Position numbers and translations under genes: made by a program. Below are positions 11,817-25,447 of a DNA stretch of 64,000 bases, piece by piece. Source of the stretch: Powellomyces hirtus (taxonomy: Eukaryota > Chytridiomycota > Chytridiomycetes > Spizellomycetales > Powellomycetaceae); the NCBI GenBank assembly GCA_025526995.1, contig JAHLKG010000034.1, forward strand, positions 124,001 to 188,000. Direction: 5' to 3'. The stretch's first letter is position 1, and each line of letters opens with the position of its first letter. Under the pieces are notes generated by a model that was given only the letters and a program-made list of their open reading frames with translations, was not told the origin of the DNA and searched no databases.

Positions 11817-13618
11817 CGTTGTTCGTGGTGTGAAAACATAGCGGGGCGGCGCTTCCCTGAAACGGGCGCAATAGTTTGAATCGCTGATGAGAGGATTCGT
11901 ATATTGTATTCAAGAGTCAATAGTCAACCCCCTGAGGACTTTTTTCAGGTTGGACGGAGGGAATCTGTCTACTTTATCAACCTGCTCGAGGTCTCGTCAC
12001 TGGCGTTGGGCGTTCAAGATACGGGGTCTGGATGGGTACGTCATGGGAGGGCATTACAGTAGGTTAGCTCTCCGAGGTAGTGAACGAAAATATAGCGGTA
12101 TTGCTGGCATCTACTACTATAGCATCCCTTGTGCAGAGGCGCATCCGTACTGCCGTTCTAGGATTTAACCCGGGGGGTGTTGCCAACAAGGGGTGTGCCT
12201 TTACCGGGTGCTCTTTCTTGCGCGCCCTCGCGGGCGACTGGGCATTTTCGTCCGAGTGGCCCCACTCGAAAGTTCCTGATGCTGTGACTTTTGACTTGGA
12301 TTGCTGGACGTTTGCTAAGATATGTGGATGACAGGGTCGGATGTGCGAGTGAGAACGACATGGAGATGAGAAGAGGGGAGCCGACGGCACTGTGAAGCAA
12401 CTCCGCAGCTGCACGATCCCGTCGGCTGTTGTTGTCACACACGGCATCCCCGATTGCCCCCATCCCCATTCAACAAGCATGGATGCTAAAAACAGATGCA
12501 TAACAGCACGAAAGTCTCCGCCGGTCCGACTTTTTTCACACCGGCCAATCATAAACTTGGAATGATTTTATTCATGTATTTGTGTTTTCGTTACGCCATG
12601 GTGCGGCTTTTACTGTACTCCCGATTTCGTCTGGACTGAGGCTCTGGGTACGCCAATGGGCTTTAATGGTATTACAGTCGTTAGTACTCGCCCAGTCCGG
12701 ATTCGGTCTCTCCTCGCCAAGCGTACCCACTCTACAACCTGGTATTGGGAATAGCAACGAACTGCTTGTGTACCCAAAAATGCAGTCTGACATTGACCCT
12801 TTGCGGTAATTTATCAGAGTGCAGAAAAGTGATGCCTTAGGGGCGTCTTTAGGGGTAACCCTTGTTGCGCCCGTAGGCCAGCTCGCATTCTGCCCCGATG
12901 GGTGGTGCCGGGAGAGGCACACCTAAGGGCTCTGTTAATCGCATTCCGGGTTTCCTGATGTAGTACTAGCGAAACACTCGGTGTGTGCAACCAGGATATA
13001 AGAACAAGGTTCTTTTGCGTGCGTCTTCCCGCGGAAGCGTTTGAGTAGCCCGGGTCCGGGGAATGTGTGGACCATATGATAGACCATCAACAACCCATTC
13101 ACAATAACGGGTGTTACTATAAGGTACGCAAAGGTGGCGTTTCCACTAGACATAATTGCACCTATTCTTGTCAACGCGGGGTTCCTCCAAACAATAGAAG
13201 AACGAGCCTTTGGTGCGTGGCAAACAAAGAATGGTCTTCTGTTCTTTAATGTCCGATGACCACCGGGCGAGTGCGGGTCGCAAATAGAAAGGGTGCAGTT
13301 GCTATCGTACCAATCGTGCCACAGAGTTGGGATTGGGATTACCGGTGACCAAGAAAAGATGGGTGGCCGGGGACAACGTACACAGAACAAAGGCACATGA
13401 AGCACGGAAAACAGTGGGGCAAAACATTCCCGAGGAATTTAGTATACAAAGAGCCAAGTCGTACAAGTGGGCCCCCCGCACCCCACGGCCATCTTCGGAG
13501 CAATATCGGATTTCGTGGGCGGGACTACAAAACTACTTGCTTTTTTTTTTCTTCTTCCGGTTTTGTTTGTTTTCTGGTGTATTTTTTTCTGGGGATTTGA
13601 TTTTTGGATTTTTGTGAA
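11817..13618. other. 1.8-kb gene-poor region, no recognised gene
   Basis: No frame here resembles a known family. The longest is a minus-strand frame at 12935-13405 (156 residues) with one hydrophobic strip (FAYLIVTPVIVNGLLMVYHM) and a PGPG motif. A second at 12572-12922 has neutral composition. At 13470-13560, plus-strand sequence (WAPRTPRPSSEQYR) ends in a T-rich stretch like the STPGR introns, which could be an exon remnant. I would not call any of these a gene. Confidence 0.35.
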
Positions 13619-15778
13619 ATGTCGCAGACGGCGGTTCCGTTTTGCAGGTGGGTTGCCGTTGCCGTGGCCTCACCCCACCTCCGGGCTCACAACCCCAAAA
13701 AGAAGCACCGTGGGCCCCAACACAGAAGAATAATGATTCATAATATACACTACGCTAACTAACCATCTCGCCGCACGCTACTCTCTCTCCCCCGACGCTC
13801 CCGACATACGGTTCATCGTCGCATAGATGGCACCTCAACATCCACAACTGCAACGGGTCGCGGGACTATGTCGGGATCGGGTACGCGGCGGCGGCGGTCG
13901 GGTTCGTTGCGTTTGGGTGCGGCGTGGGTTTGCTGGTGCACCGCGGGCGGAAACCGCAACATCGGATCTGGAATGCGGATTTGGCGTCGTTTGATTCGTA
14001 TATTTTTTTCAGTACCGTGGGATTTGCGGGACGTACGTATTTGTTTTTTTTTTTTTTTTTTGCTGGGTGATTGAGTGGTCGAGAGCGAGAGATGGGGCTC
14101 ACGGTGGTGAACAGATTGGGCTGATAGTGTGTGTTCTTTTTCTTTTTCTTTTCTTTTGCTCTTCCCGTTGGTTTTGATGATGATGTAGCTGCGGCAGTCT
14201 ACTTCACTGTTCTGGCGGGGGACCTGACACGAAATATGATGCTGATGCATACCCTCGAGTGCATTCCGTGGACCATGGGCCGATCGGCGTTATGGGCATA
14301 CATTCTGTCCATGTAAGAGCAATGCGAGAAGGAAGGGGGGCTAGGGATGTGTGGGATACTACCTACCGGAGCCGGCGGGGAGACCTGTGACCTTTTTTGA
14401 CTCTTCTTTTTTTATTGCTTTACCCAGAGTCCGCAACACGCCGCGGCACAACACGCACATCCGTCTCCCGTCGAGCAGTCACAGCACGTTGATTGTGCGA
14501 ATCGCGATCCTCGTTGAACTGTTTACGACGATCCCGTTTTCGGTGTGGTGCGGGTGGACGCTGGACCAAGACGACCTGTCCGCTTTTCTCACGCTCACGC
14601 TCGTGGCCAACTTTACGCACGCGGTGCTGAGTGTGTTCCTCGTCAGCGCAATTGCGTTTTTCGGCAGCCAGATGACGAAACTCGCCCAAACCACCGCCAA
14701 CGAGTTGAGGAAAACTACAAGTTACCAGTTGGGTGATCATGATGCCGACGCCGCCGTCGGAGTCAGCTCGAGAGCGAGTGCGAGGACAGCAGTGGATGTC
14801 AAGCTGCACAAGGCGATTACAAAGGTGAGGAAAATAAAACCACAAACGCACACCGAAGACGCGGGGGGAATATGGAATGTAATGTTATGATGCCAGTATC
14901 TTGCCTCTCCACGGGGTCTTGTTCTGCGCGCGGAGGGTGTTGGATCAACGTAACGTCGCTCAAACTCACGCCCGGGGTTGGCTCTTTTGTTTCTTGATGG
15001 GAAATCGTTACAGATGAAAGCGACCAATCTGTTTGGAATGTTCTCGCTGGGCTGGTACTCGGTGATTCTGGGGATATTTGCCTTTATACCCGACACGGTA
15101 AGTTCTTGGTTGGATACAACAAAGAGCTAGAGGTTATCGTCCCCCCCTCGAGCCCGCTCTTTTCCCACGTCACGCAATCGTATTACACCAATAGAGCCCT
15201 CGAAACGGGTGTGTGTGACGTGGACGCACGTTGCGTCAATGTGGAAAACGACGACTCCATATGAATCTCCACCCCTCCCCTTACACATTTTCCCGCGGCG
15301 CATCCAACCAAAAATCTGACTCTCCACTCTTCCTTCCCCCTCCCCATCTCAGATGTTCGCCGTGGAATGGTGGTCCAAGATCCAAATGACGATCGGGTAC
15401 CTCGGCGTCATGTCCATCTTCTGCATCTCGCAGTTCGTCATCGTGTGGGCCGAGATCAACCCCAAAGAAGGGGAAGACGTCACCTCGCTGCTGACTCGCA
15501 TCGGGAACCCCGGGTGCGCCCGGACGAGGTCGTCGAGAAATCGAAATCGGAGTCGCCGGCTGCGCTCAAAGAGTGCCGGCGCCACCACGCTGAAAGTTTC
15601 TTCCTCCGCACTAGATACCGAGCATCCCCGCTCGGACCGGTTTAGGGTCAGAGATATTGGTGAGGAGGACGAGGAGGAGGAGGAGGAGGAGGAGGAGGAG
15701 GAGGAGGAGGACCGGGCGGGGACGAAACGGATAGCGCACTTGGGTGGGAATGATGAGGAGGAGGGAGAGAATGCGTAG
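13619..15778 (+). CDS. Orphan seven-transmembrane-helix protein with acidic tail
   Basis: Six exons: 13619-13647, 13827-14032, 14189-14312, 14428-14824, 15014-15097 and 15353-15778. They sum to 1266 nt (421 residues) and every phase closes, so the model is good. Seven hydrophobic segments can be read: YVGIGYAAAAVGFVAFGCGV, YIFFSTVGFAGPAAVYFTVL, a segment around MLMHTLECIPWTMGRSALWA, LIVRIAILVELFTTIPFSVW, ANFTHAVLSVFLVSAIAFF, MFSLGWYSVILGIFAFI and IGYLGVMSIFCISQFVIVW. A short N-terminus (MSQTAVPFCRWHLNIHNCNG) with two Cys precedes helix 1. A Thr/Arg/Asp-rich loop separates helices 5 and 6. The tail is basic, then has a long Glu run from GAG repeats. Seven helices suggest a GPCR-like receptor, but I see no class-defining motif and assign no ligand. 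Confidence 0.78.
15663..15711. repeat. GAG trinucleotide run encoding poly-Glu
   Basis: A run of GAG units, with a few GAC at the ends, inside the last exon of the seven-helix protein gene. It encodes about 16 consecutive acidic residues in the cytoplasmic-side tail. Confidence 0.9.
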
Positions 15779-16671
15779 ATAGTTCATTGTGATATACCCC
15801 CAACAAAGTACAAAAAAAAAAAAAATCAAACAAATCACTTGTTCTCCAATGGAATAGAGTAGTGCTCAACTCACCATCACGGTAACGGTCTCTGTACTCC
15901 AAAAACCGCTCATGATGCAGTAGCTGAGAGAGAAAAGCGGTAGAGCTCTTCTCCCCCTTTTCTCTCAAACTGCCACCGGTAGCAAACGTTGCAACATGGG
16001 GAGAGAAAAAACGCACAAACATTCTGGTCGGGAGTTTAAGTTGCATCAAAACCTCCAGTAGCTACTAATAGGTTAATTTTGTCCGTTTTGATAAGTTTGA
16101 TCCTCAATGCCTTTCCGTTTGACTGTACGGCCAGGGTGACAAGTGAGTTTCTGTGCAACGGGTCTTGACCCAAATAAATATGTGGCAGTTTTCGACCCTT
16201 GTTTGCATTGTAAATCCTTTTTTTGTGTCTTGTCATTGTGCGTGAATCCCGCAACGCGAACGGCCGCTTGCTGCGATGTATTGTAGTGCGGCAATTTTCC
16301 CAATCTCCTAGATCCCAGTGGGGAAGATGGCACGGAGGCACGCGAGACACCGAATGGGGATCGCAAAAAAAAAAAGAACAACCCGGTGTCTTCATTCATA
16401 GAACTTTTTTTTATTGTTTTCATTTCCATAAATTAATAGAGTTGGGCAATGGGGACTGAACAAACGCACATAAGAGTTTTTTTGTGTTGCTTCGGGACAA
16501 AGGCGGGAGGGGGGGGGGGGGGGGGGGAATGAGAATGGGAAAGAAGAGAGGAATAAAAGAGAGACGAGCAGGGCAGGGCCGACGGAAAGACGGTCCTGCT
16601 AACATCTCGATGGTCCAATCAATGTCTATATGGTCACGACTATGTCTTAAGTCTTTGGGTGGGTGGATGCC
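15779..16671. other. Convergent intergenic region with G19 tract
   Basis: Lies between the 3' ends of the seven-helix protein gene and GFA1. It holds A/T runs at about 15813-15826 and 16365-16374 and an uninterrupted run of 19 G at 16509-16527. I see no protein-coding or RNA gene. Confidence 0.5.
16509..16527. repeat. G19 homopolymer
   Basis: Nineteen consecutive G on the plus strand, 145 nt past the GFA1 stop codon. It would be transcribed as a C run in the GFA1 3' UTR. Confidence 0.95.
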
Positions 16672-19060
<2,389 letters not shown>

Positions 19061-21220
19061 TGCTTCTGATGTGTTCTAATTGTGCTTCTGAATTGCAATA
19101 GGTTGTTTGATCTGCTGTCGTGGGTACTGTCGACGATGCTGTTGATTCGATGTTTTTGCTGTCTCTGAGTTCGGGATGCTGAAAACTCGTCGCGTAAGAT
19201 GATGTGATGCCAACCAATACAGCAGCGGAGGAAAGCACATACCTCTGTGTTCGTTGTTCTGCAGCAACAGGGGGTGTGTAAGAGGGGGGTATTTATATCT
19301 TTCTTTTTTTCCCACAGCAAAACGAGTGTGTTGAGGGATGACGGACAGAGACAGGATTTTGGACCGCAAGGCTGTGTTGCACTAATAAATGTCCCCGCAC
19401 GAGGCGGTGCTCGTCTCTTTTTGGGGACGCGTCGCGCTAAACTAAACGCCTCATCTTGTTTCTTTCACACTTGAAAGAGTAGATACGACTAGATGTGACA
19501 AGGGAAACATGTGGAGAACGAGGTGGGACGGACAGGTACAGTTACAGTAACAGATCAATCATGGATGTTGCTGTGGGATTGTCTGTGAAAGATTTCCGTT
19601 CACCATTTTGTGGAGTCATCCATCTTTCCATGATGTTTTTGGAATTTGGTTCCCCATGTCTCACCACGGGAGAAAAACCACACAGCCCAAACCAACGTCA
19701 ATGGGAATACGCCATTGCAAAAAGCATATCTAAATAGCTGTGATTCGAAATCCTGTTCCCACAATCCTGTGTTTCTCAGGAAAACGAATTGTATCACATC
19801 CCCACTTCTCAGGCTCACCCCGACTCCTGTCACAGCCTTTTCACCCCCACAAACCCGCACAGCCAAACCATTACGAAAGACGACACCAAAAGAAAAAGTT
19901 GTTTGTTATAGAGTTCCCGCCATGGCACGTATGTCCATGACCTCCCTTCGGAGGGCTGCGAATCCCCACTCAATCCACCACGCTTACCAGCAAGGAAAAA
20001 TGATCTCCACGTTCTCTGGGATTTCCAAGTATCAAATCATGATCAGGGGCGTTCGCCAAATGTGAAAGTGGAAAAGGAAAGGAGAAGAGTGGACGGAAGC
20101 AGAACTCAACAAAGTTTTACCATTAAAAAATATCACACACACACACGCATCATCACTTCTCATCGTTTTCTATAGGCATTTTCCTCTCTACATCACCAAG
20201 CCTACGTGTTAGCTTGCACTTCTTGATGATGGGCAGCACCGCCCCGGCGTTCGTGGTGAGTTCCGTCTTGTCTTGCGTTCCACAGCGTTGAGAGATTTGA
20301 TCAAAGGTTTTGTTGGAAAACTGGTCAAAGACCTCCAGCGTTTTCTCTCGATACGAAATCGCTAAGGCATCATATCTGAGTTCCGCCAATCTCCTTCGTC
20401 GTTTCGTTCAAGGTGCACAGCAGCGATTGACTGCTTGATCAGCTTTGGGATGATTGTTGAAGAGTACTGCGATAATTCTTGCAAAAGGCTTTTAAATTCT
20501 CTTTAACCCGTTCGGCGTATACATCTGCGCCAAAAATTTAGATGAAAAATTCTCGACTCGCGAGATAGGTGTTCCGCATTTTCAATGTCGTTTGAGTTTG
20601 ATGTAACATTCGCTAGGAACTCTTCAAGAGTCCAATCGTTGCATTTCCTTGTAGTGAGTGGTTGTGTACTGCATCCCGGAGTGCATACAAATTTCAATAG
20701 ACAGCATCAAGGGTACCACAGCTAGCAAGATCGAGTAAAATAACCGCAAGCACCAAAGACTGCGACATCCGGGTGCGTTCAATGCCGGCCCTTCTCGCAT
20801 AACCATCCGACCACCGACCAGGCGATGGTTTAAGGACAGTAGAAGGACCGCTTGCAGACAAAAGTACGGTAGGTCCCGAGTCGTAACCAATGGCGGGCGC
20901 TCCTTCGTACCCATCCAAACACCAACCAGATTACCCACATGGTCAAAGAGACAGTGTCACCTGGAAATAGGAGCCCGTGCCAATTGCACAGCACCAATTC
21001 AATCGTCAAACACTTGCCTTGGTCGTCGTCATTGTTGAGAGATGAGGGATGAGAGATGAGATAAGATGAAATGGGATGGTGAGCAGCGCGTCCGGCCGAA
21101 CAAAAGTCTGCAAGAACCTGAACAGATGAACACGAGACCATGTAAGAGAGCCATTTTGTAAATTTACAAGGTCATTTATGTATTTTGGGTCAAAACGCGG
21201 CTTTTCATGTAAAATCCTCT
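19061..21220. other. 2.2-kb region with coding-like fragments, no complete gene
   Basis: Bases 19061-19450 should hold the GFA1 promoter and leader. From 19500 to 20150 I see nothing. From 20153 to 20940 several minus-strand frames look protein-like but do not join (listed separately). Bases 20950-21220 are the probable 3' UTR of the casein kinase gene. An ACACAC run lies at 20130-20146. Confidence 0.4.
20153..20938 (-). pseudogene. Unresolved or decayed gene fragments
   Basis: Read 5' to 3' on the minus strand there is a hydrophobic signal-like strip (MSQSLVLAVILLDLASCG, about 20760-20710), then NDWTLEEFLANVTSNSNDIE (about 20640), then a Lys/Gln-rich piece (VYAERVKENLKAFCKNYRS, about 20500), then a 78-residue end (ALAISYREKTLEVFDQFSNK to the stop at 20153). 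Each piece has protein-like composition but they are in different frames, and I could not find GT-AG joins that close the phases. It could be a small secreted-protein gene with introns I misjudge, or a broken gene. No family is recognised. Confidence 0.3.
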
Positions 21221-22835
21221 TTACTTGCTGCCTCCTCCGACGCAGGAGAACAGGCGGCGCCACCACTTCTTCTTCTTCTTGCCTTGGCCGTCAGCCGCGG
21301 GTTGGTGCGGGGTGGGCGGGACAGCCGTCACTGCCTGGGCGGCCACCGCCTGCGGTGCCGTCTCGACCGCTCCGTTGAGCGCTCCCCTTGAAACATCGGC
21401 CTTGTTGGCGGCACCCGATGCGCCGCCGCGGGACTGGAGGGCCGAGCCCGAGTTGCGGACCTGAGAACCGCCTTGGTTGTTGGTGAGGTGCGCGGCCTTG
21501 ACTGCTTGAGCAGACGGGCCGGCGGCGTTGCCTTGGAATGTTGAAAAGTAGGATCCCATAGTGTCGCGAAGCTTCGGGGAAGCCAACAGAACTTGCTTCT
21601 CGTATGCGATCCTCCTGATTTCTTGCTCAGCGCGATCTTGGCGCTCCCGGTCGACTCGCTCTTCCCGTTCACGTCGGTCGTCCTCCCGACGCTCCTCGTC
21701 TGTCATTGTTGCACGAGCTTCCTCTCGCGCCCTCTTGAAACCGCGTTGCGTGTCGAGGATTTCCATCCAGTCGAACACGCCGTCGTCAACAAAGTTCTCT
21801 CGCTTCATCACTAGAGAGAAAAGTAAGAACCAAAAGGAACGATGATGAGATATCATTTCGACATCCAAAGCGATTGGATGTGGGACTGTGGAGTTGGAGT
21901 AGTGATGACAAACCTTGATTGATCATATCGCACATCCCATCGTAATTGGGTTCTTCATCGAACTGCATGCCGCGGGCATATTCCAAAAGGTATCCAAATT
22001 CTTGTGGGTTAGGCTTGCCCAAGTCTTCGATGGCCACTGCCTGCTTGACCTCGCCGATTCTTTCGTACTTTTGTCGGTTGCTGTTGGCCTTGAGACCTTG
22101 CCAAGGCAGGTGGCTGTTGAGCAGATAGAAAAAGACGTGGCAGAGAGCTTCCATGTCATCTCGTCGACCCTGCTCTGTAATGCCATAACAAGACAATGTG
22201 TGATGTGAGTTGAATGCGAGAACATAATCGATAATGCTTCGAAAAGGAAGCAGAATATGAAACTTACCGCGTCCGAGATGGGTATGAATAGACATGTACC
22301 GAGCGGTACCAGAGAGTGATTTCTTCTCGCGATAGGGAATGTGGACGAGTGTGCGCGGGTCCCTGTACTGCTTGACCATTCCAAAGTCGACAATGTAGAT
22401 AAGAGAGGCTGGGGAAGGCTTCTCCAGACTGTGGTTCGCAACGATGGAGTAGGGGTCGGGCGATGCCGGGTCGTCAGTAACCTTGTCGTTGTAACGGGGG
22501 ATGCGCCCAATGAGGAAGTTGTCGGGTTTGATGTCCCGGTACACAAGGTTGTTTTCGTGCACGACCTGGATGAGTTTGATCTAAAGTGCAGAGAATGGTG
22601 GATCAGTTAAAGCAGAGGGAAGGACAATAGCTACATTCTAGAAGACTTACCATGCGCTTGGCCATCATGCAGACCGTCTTCAATGAGAATTGTCTGCCGC
22701 AGAGGTCAAATACGTCTTCCAAGCTTGGACCAAGGAGGTCGATGACGAGGACCGAGTGAAGACCCTCTTGGCCAAAGTAGTAGCATTGGGGAACGCCGGC
22801 TGAAAAAAGGGGAAAAAAGACGTTAACTTTCAAGA

Positions 22836-22866
<31 letters not shown>

Positions 22867-23478
22867 AGGGAGAGGACGTTATGGTGCATGGTCGGGGATT
22901 AATGAAGCGGAGTTCACAACGTCCGATCGACCCTCAAACTCCGCTATAGAATATCGTCAGCTGACGTAAACTTACCCTGGCCAGCCAATATTTTGTAAGT
23001 CCGATATTCATCGCGGAGTTGAGGAGTTTCGGCCTTCCGGGGCTCGAATTTGATGGCAACGGGGGTATTTGCTTTCAGGTTTGTGCCTGTAATGGATGGA
23101 AAATGTAGAGAATGTACAAAAAACGGCGGTTAGAAATTGTGATTGGTGAAGCGCAGCGCAGTCAGATGCATTGACATCAACAATGCATACAAAAGAGTGC
23201 ATCCAATTGCTCAGAGATGACATACCTTCATAGATGATACCAAACGAACCTTCGCCAATCTTCTTTCCGACTTTGAAGTGTCCACCCACAATGGTGGGTC
23301 CCGATGAGTAAGTTTTGGATGCACTTCCCTGGCTGGAATGATGATGGTGTCGATGACGAGAGTCGTGACGGTTTGCGGCATGGTTATTGGCGGTAGGAGT
23401 AGCGGGTTGAGGAGCTTGAGAGCTGCCGGCGGCGACAGCGCCGGATGATGTATTATTCTGTGGGTTTTGAGACGGCAT
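21221..23478 (-). CDS. Casein kinase 1 family Ser/Thr kinase, probably membrane-attached
   Basis: Six or so exons encode a CK1 catalytic domain: glycine loop KIGEGSFGIIYEG, VAIKFEPRK with the ATP-binding Lys, YRDIKPDNFLIG catalytic loop, YIVDFGMVKQYRDP, the CK1-specific SLSGTARYMSIHTHLG, and QGRRDDMEALCHVFFYL. The N-terminus (about 65 residues) is Gln/Ser/His-rich and disordered. After the kinase a charged Arg/Glu helix (EERREDDRREREERVDRERQ) leads to an Ala/Gln-rich tail ending KKKKKWWRRLFSCVGGGSK. A polybasic-aromatic patch with one Cys near the C-terminus resembles the lipid-anchored CK1-gamma and Yck groups, which act at the plasma membrane, so palmitoylation is plausible but inferred. 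The exons AGVPQCYYFGQEG and IKLIQVVHENNLVYR join in frame. The family is certain; the subfamily is likely gamma/Yck-like. Confidence 0.95.
22833..22864. repeat. GAC/ACG trinucleotide run in an intron
   Basis: About ten CGA units lie just inside the intron upstream of the AGVPQCYYFG exon of the casein kinase gene. The run is not translated in the spliced model. Confidence 0.85.
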
Positions 23479-25148
23479 CTTGTGCGAGCCGAAACTGAGA
23501 CGTCGTAGGAGAAACGTTAGGAAAGCCGTTGTGAAAATTGAAGGTGGGGGAAAGGTTCAGAGACCGTTGAAGAAAGGGCCCAGTTGGGAGGTGGTGTGGA
23601 AGGGAAGGTGAGGTGAGGTGAGTGTGGTGGTGTGGGTGGTTGTTGTGCGGTGGTGAATGTGCAAAGTGCAGATTGCAGATTGCAGATTAGATTGAGTTGG
23701 GGAGGAAAAGTAGAGAGAAGAGCAGCCCCGGGGACGGGGTTGGGCGGGATATAAAGGGGGGCCGGCCGCTTGAGAGAGGGGGGCGGGGAGTGCAGCGGAG
23801 CTGGAGTTGACAGATGACCCTTGTTTGTTTGTCTTTTTTCTTTTTTCTCAGGGTTGCTTATGCGTTCGTCCCTGGGGTGGGTCCTCCGACTAGTGTATAG
23901 TGACGCAAGCGCGGGGGCAGGGAGCCTCTCGATAATACAGTGCTGGAATGCGTGTATACCCGAGTGCGAGGTCCCGTTGTTAAAAATAGGCACAGGTGCC
24001 GGGCGGAGAGATTCGCCAGCTGAGGTGGAAGGCTTGAGTGTGGACCAGCAGATGGCGAGCGAGCGCAGGTGCGGGAAGGAGTTCTGTTGAGCAGCCTGGA
24101 GTGACTCCCCAAATGGGAGGGGACGGGAAGGAAGCAAGGAAGGAAGGGAAGCAGCAAAAAGCAAGAGGCTACGGTATCTACGACGGACGGAGAAGCAAAA
24201 ACAACGAGCACGAGCGGCGTGGGCTGAGCAGCCAGCCAGCAGCAACGCAAGAGCAACAGCAACAAACGACACGTTTGAATACAACGGTAAACACACAAAC
24301 AAAACAAAACAAGACAATACTACTTGTACTTTGGTGTAAGTACGTGACGTTCCTCCACTCTCCTCCCTCCGAAATGCCACACACAGTAGCCACGCAGATA
24401 GACAGAGAGATGGGATAGACATACACTATAGATGAAGCTTGTTATCCATTTACCTTATTGAAAAAGATCCAATGATGAATCCCTTCAACGTGACAATTGG
24501 CGAGTGAAGTGCCTGACTGAGGGAGCCTACATAAAGCATACCCATCATCGACACAAACAACACAAGACAATAGACAATCCCCACCCAGAGGCCCTTCTTG
24601 CAAGCATCGGTCCTGCGACCTGTTATTTATCGACACTCCTGAATCTAGCTCCTAGAAGACAGCCATCCCCGTATTGAACGCCCCTCACAGGAATACTGCT
24701 ATACTGCTGCTGATGATGGATGATGACTCGGATGATGCTGTGACCTTCCCGTCCGTTGATTGGCGCTCCAAATCCCAACTATCATGATTTCGCGTTTCCG
24801 CCCCTACACGTGTTCGCGCCCGCCAAAAATGACATGGGCCGCGCTTCCCGGCGCGCAGCTGCTAAAGCGGGCAGTGACTGACTGACCGCTCAACGTATAT
24901 CGAACCATAGATGGGCGGGCTCGCATAGCGCTGCTGCGCATAGTCTCATGGATATGAATACAGGCGGGAAACCCGCAAAACCATCGCCATTCAAACAGAT
25001 AGATAATGTGCTCTGAGACAGCAGTTGAACCACATAAATTGCCCAGACTGGATCAGCTTGCACAGATATCATGCCCGCTCCTGGGACGGGATATGTTTGA
25101 GCACGTGTACTCGAAAGGCGCATGTCTAGAATCAATCAAAAAACAGAC
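23479..25148. other. Casein kinase promoter/leader and intergenic DNA
   Basis: Upstream of the casein kinase start. Bases 23500-23820 are strongly pyrimidine-rich on the minus strand and look like a long 5' leader. A long open minus-strand frame at 23517-24422 is compositionally biased and lacks any domain, so I treat it as chance. Bases 24440-25148 show only short frames. No gene is supported. Confidence 0.45.
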
Positions 25149-25232
25149 GCTCCTGGGCAGGCTTGAACTGCCAACCTCTCGATTGCTAATCACTTAACAG
25201 TCGAACGCGCTAGCCAATTGCGCCACAGAAGC
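25149..25232 (-). tRNA. tRNA-Asn(GTT) with 11-nt intron
   Basis: Reading the minus strand from 25232: acceptor stem GCTTCTG pairs with CAGGAGC (one G-U), D-arm GCGC/GCGC, anticodon stem TTCGA/TCGAG, loop CTGTTAA with anticodon GTT, five-base variable loop, T-arm GGCAG/CTGCC with TTCAAGC. Eleven extra bases follow the nucleotide after the anticodon, the canonical tRNA intron position; without them the length is 73 nt. A run of six T follows the gene on its own strand (plus-strand positions about 25139-25144), fitting a Pol III terminator. Confidence 0.93.
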
Positions 25233-25447
25233 TGGATGTTTTGCCACTGTGACAAAATAATCAATAATAATTTTGTGTCTCCGCTTTGTCCAAACTCACG
25301 TCGTTTTCTGCAAGGAAGCTGTGGCCTGGACGACTGGAGGACACACTATGACTGCCGAGATGATCATCTTGAATGGTGATGGAATGCTAGTACGAAACCG
25401 AGGGCTGTCTAAAGAGGGCTGTCTATAACCTAAACTACGCTTTTCCA

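Noticed and set aside
23517..24422. A 301-codon minus-strand frame upstream of casein kinase 1
   Set aside because: Composition is Ser/Pro/Leu/Cys-biased with no domain or splice evidence; it lies in the pyrimidine-rich leader of the kinase gene.
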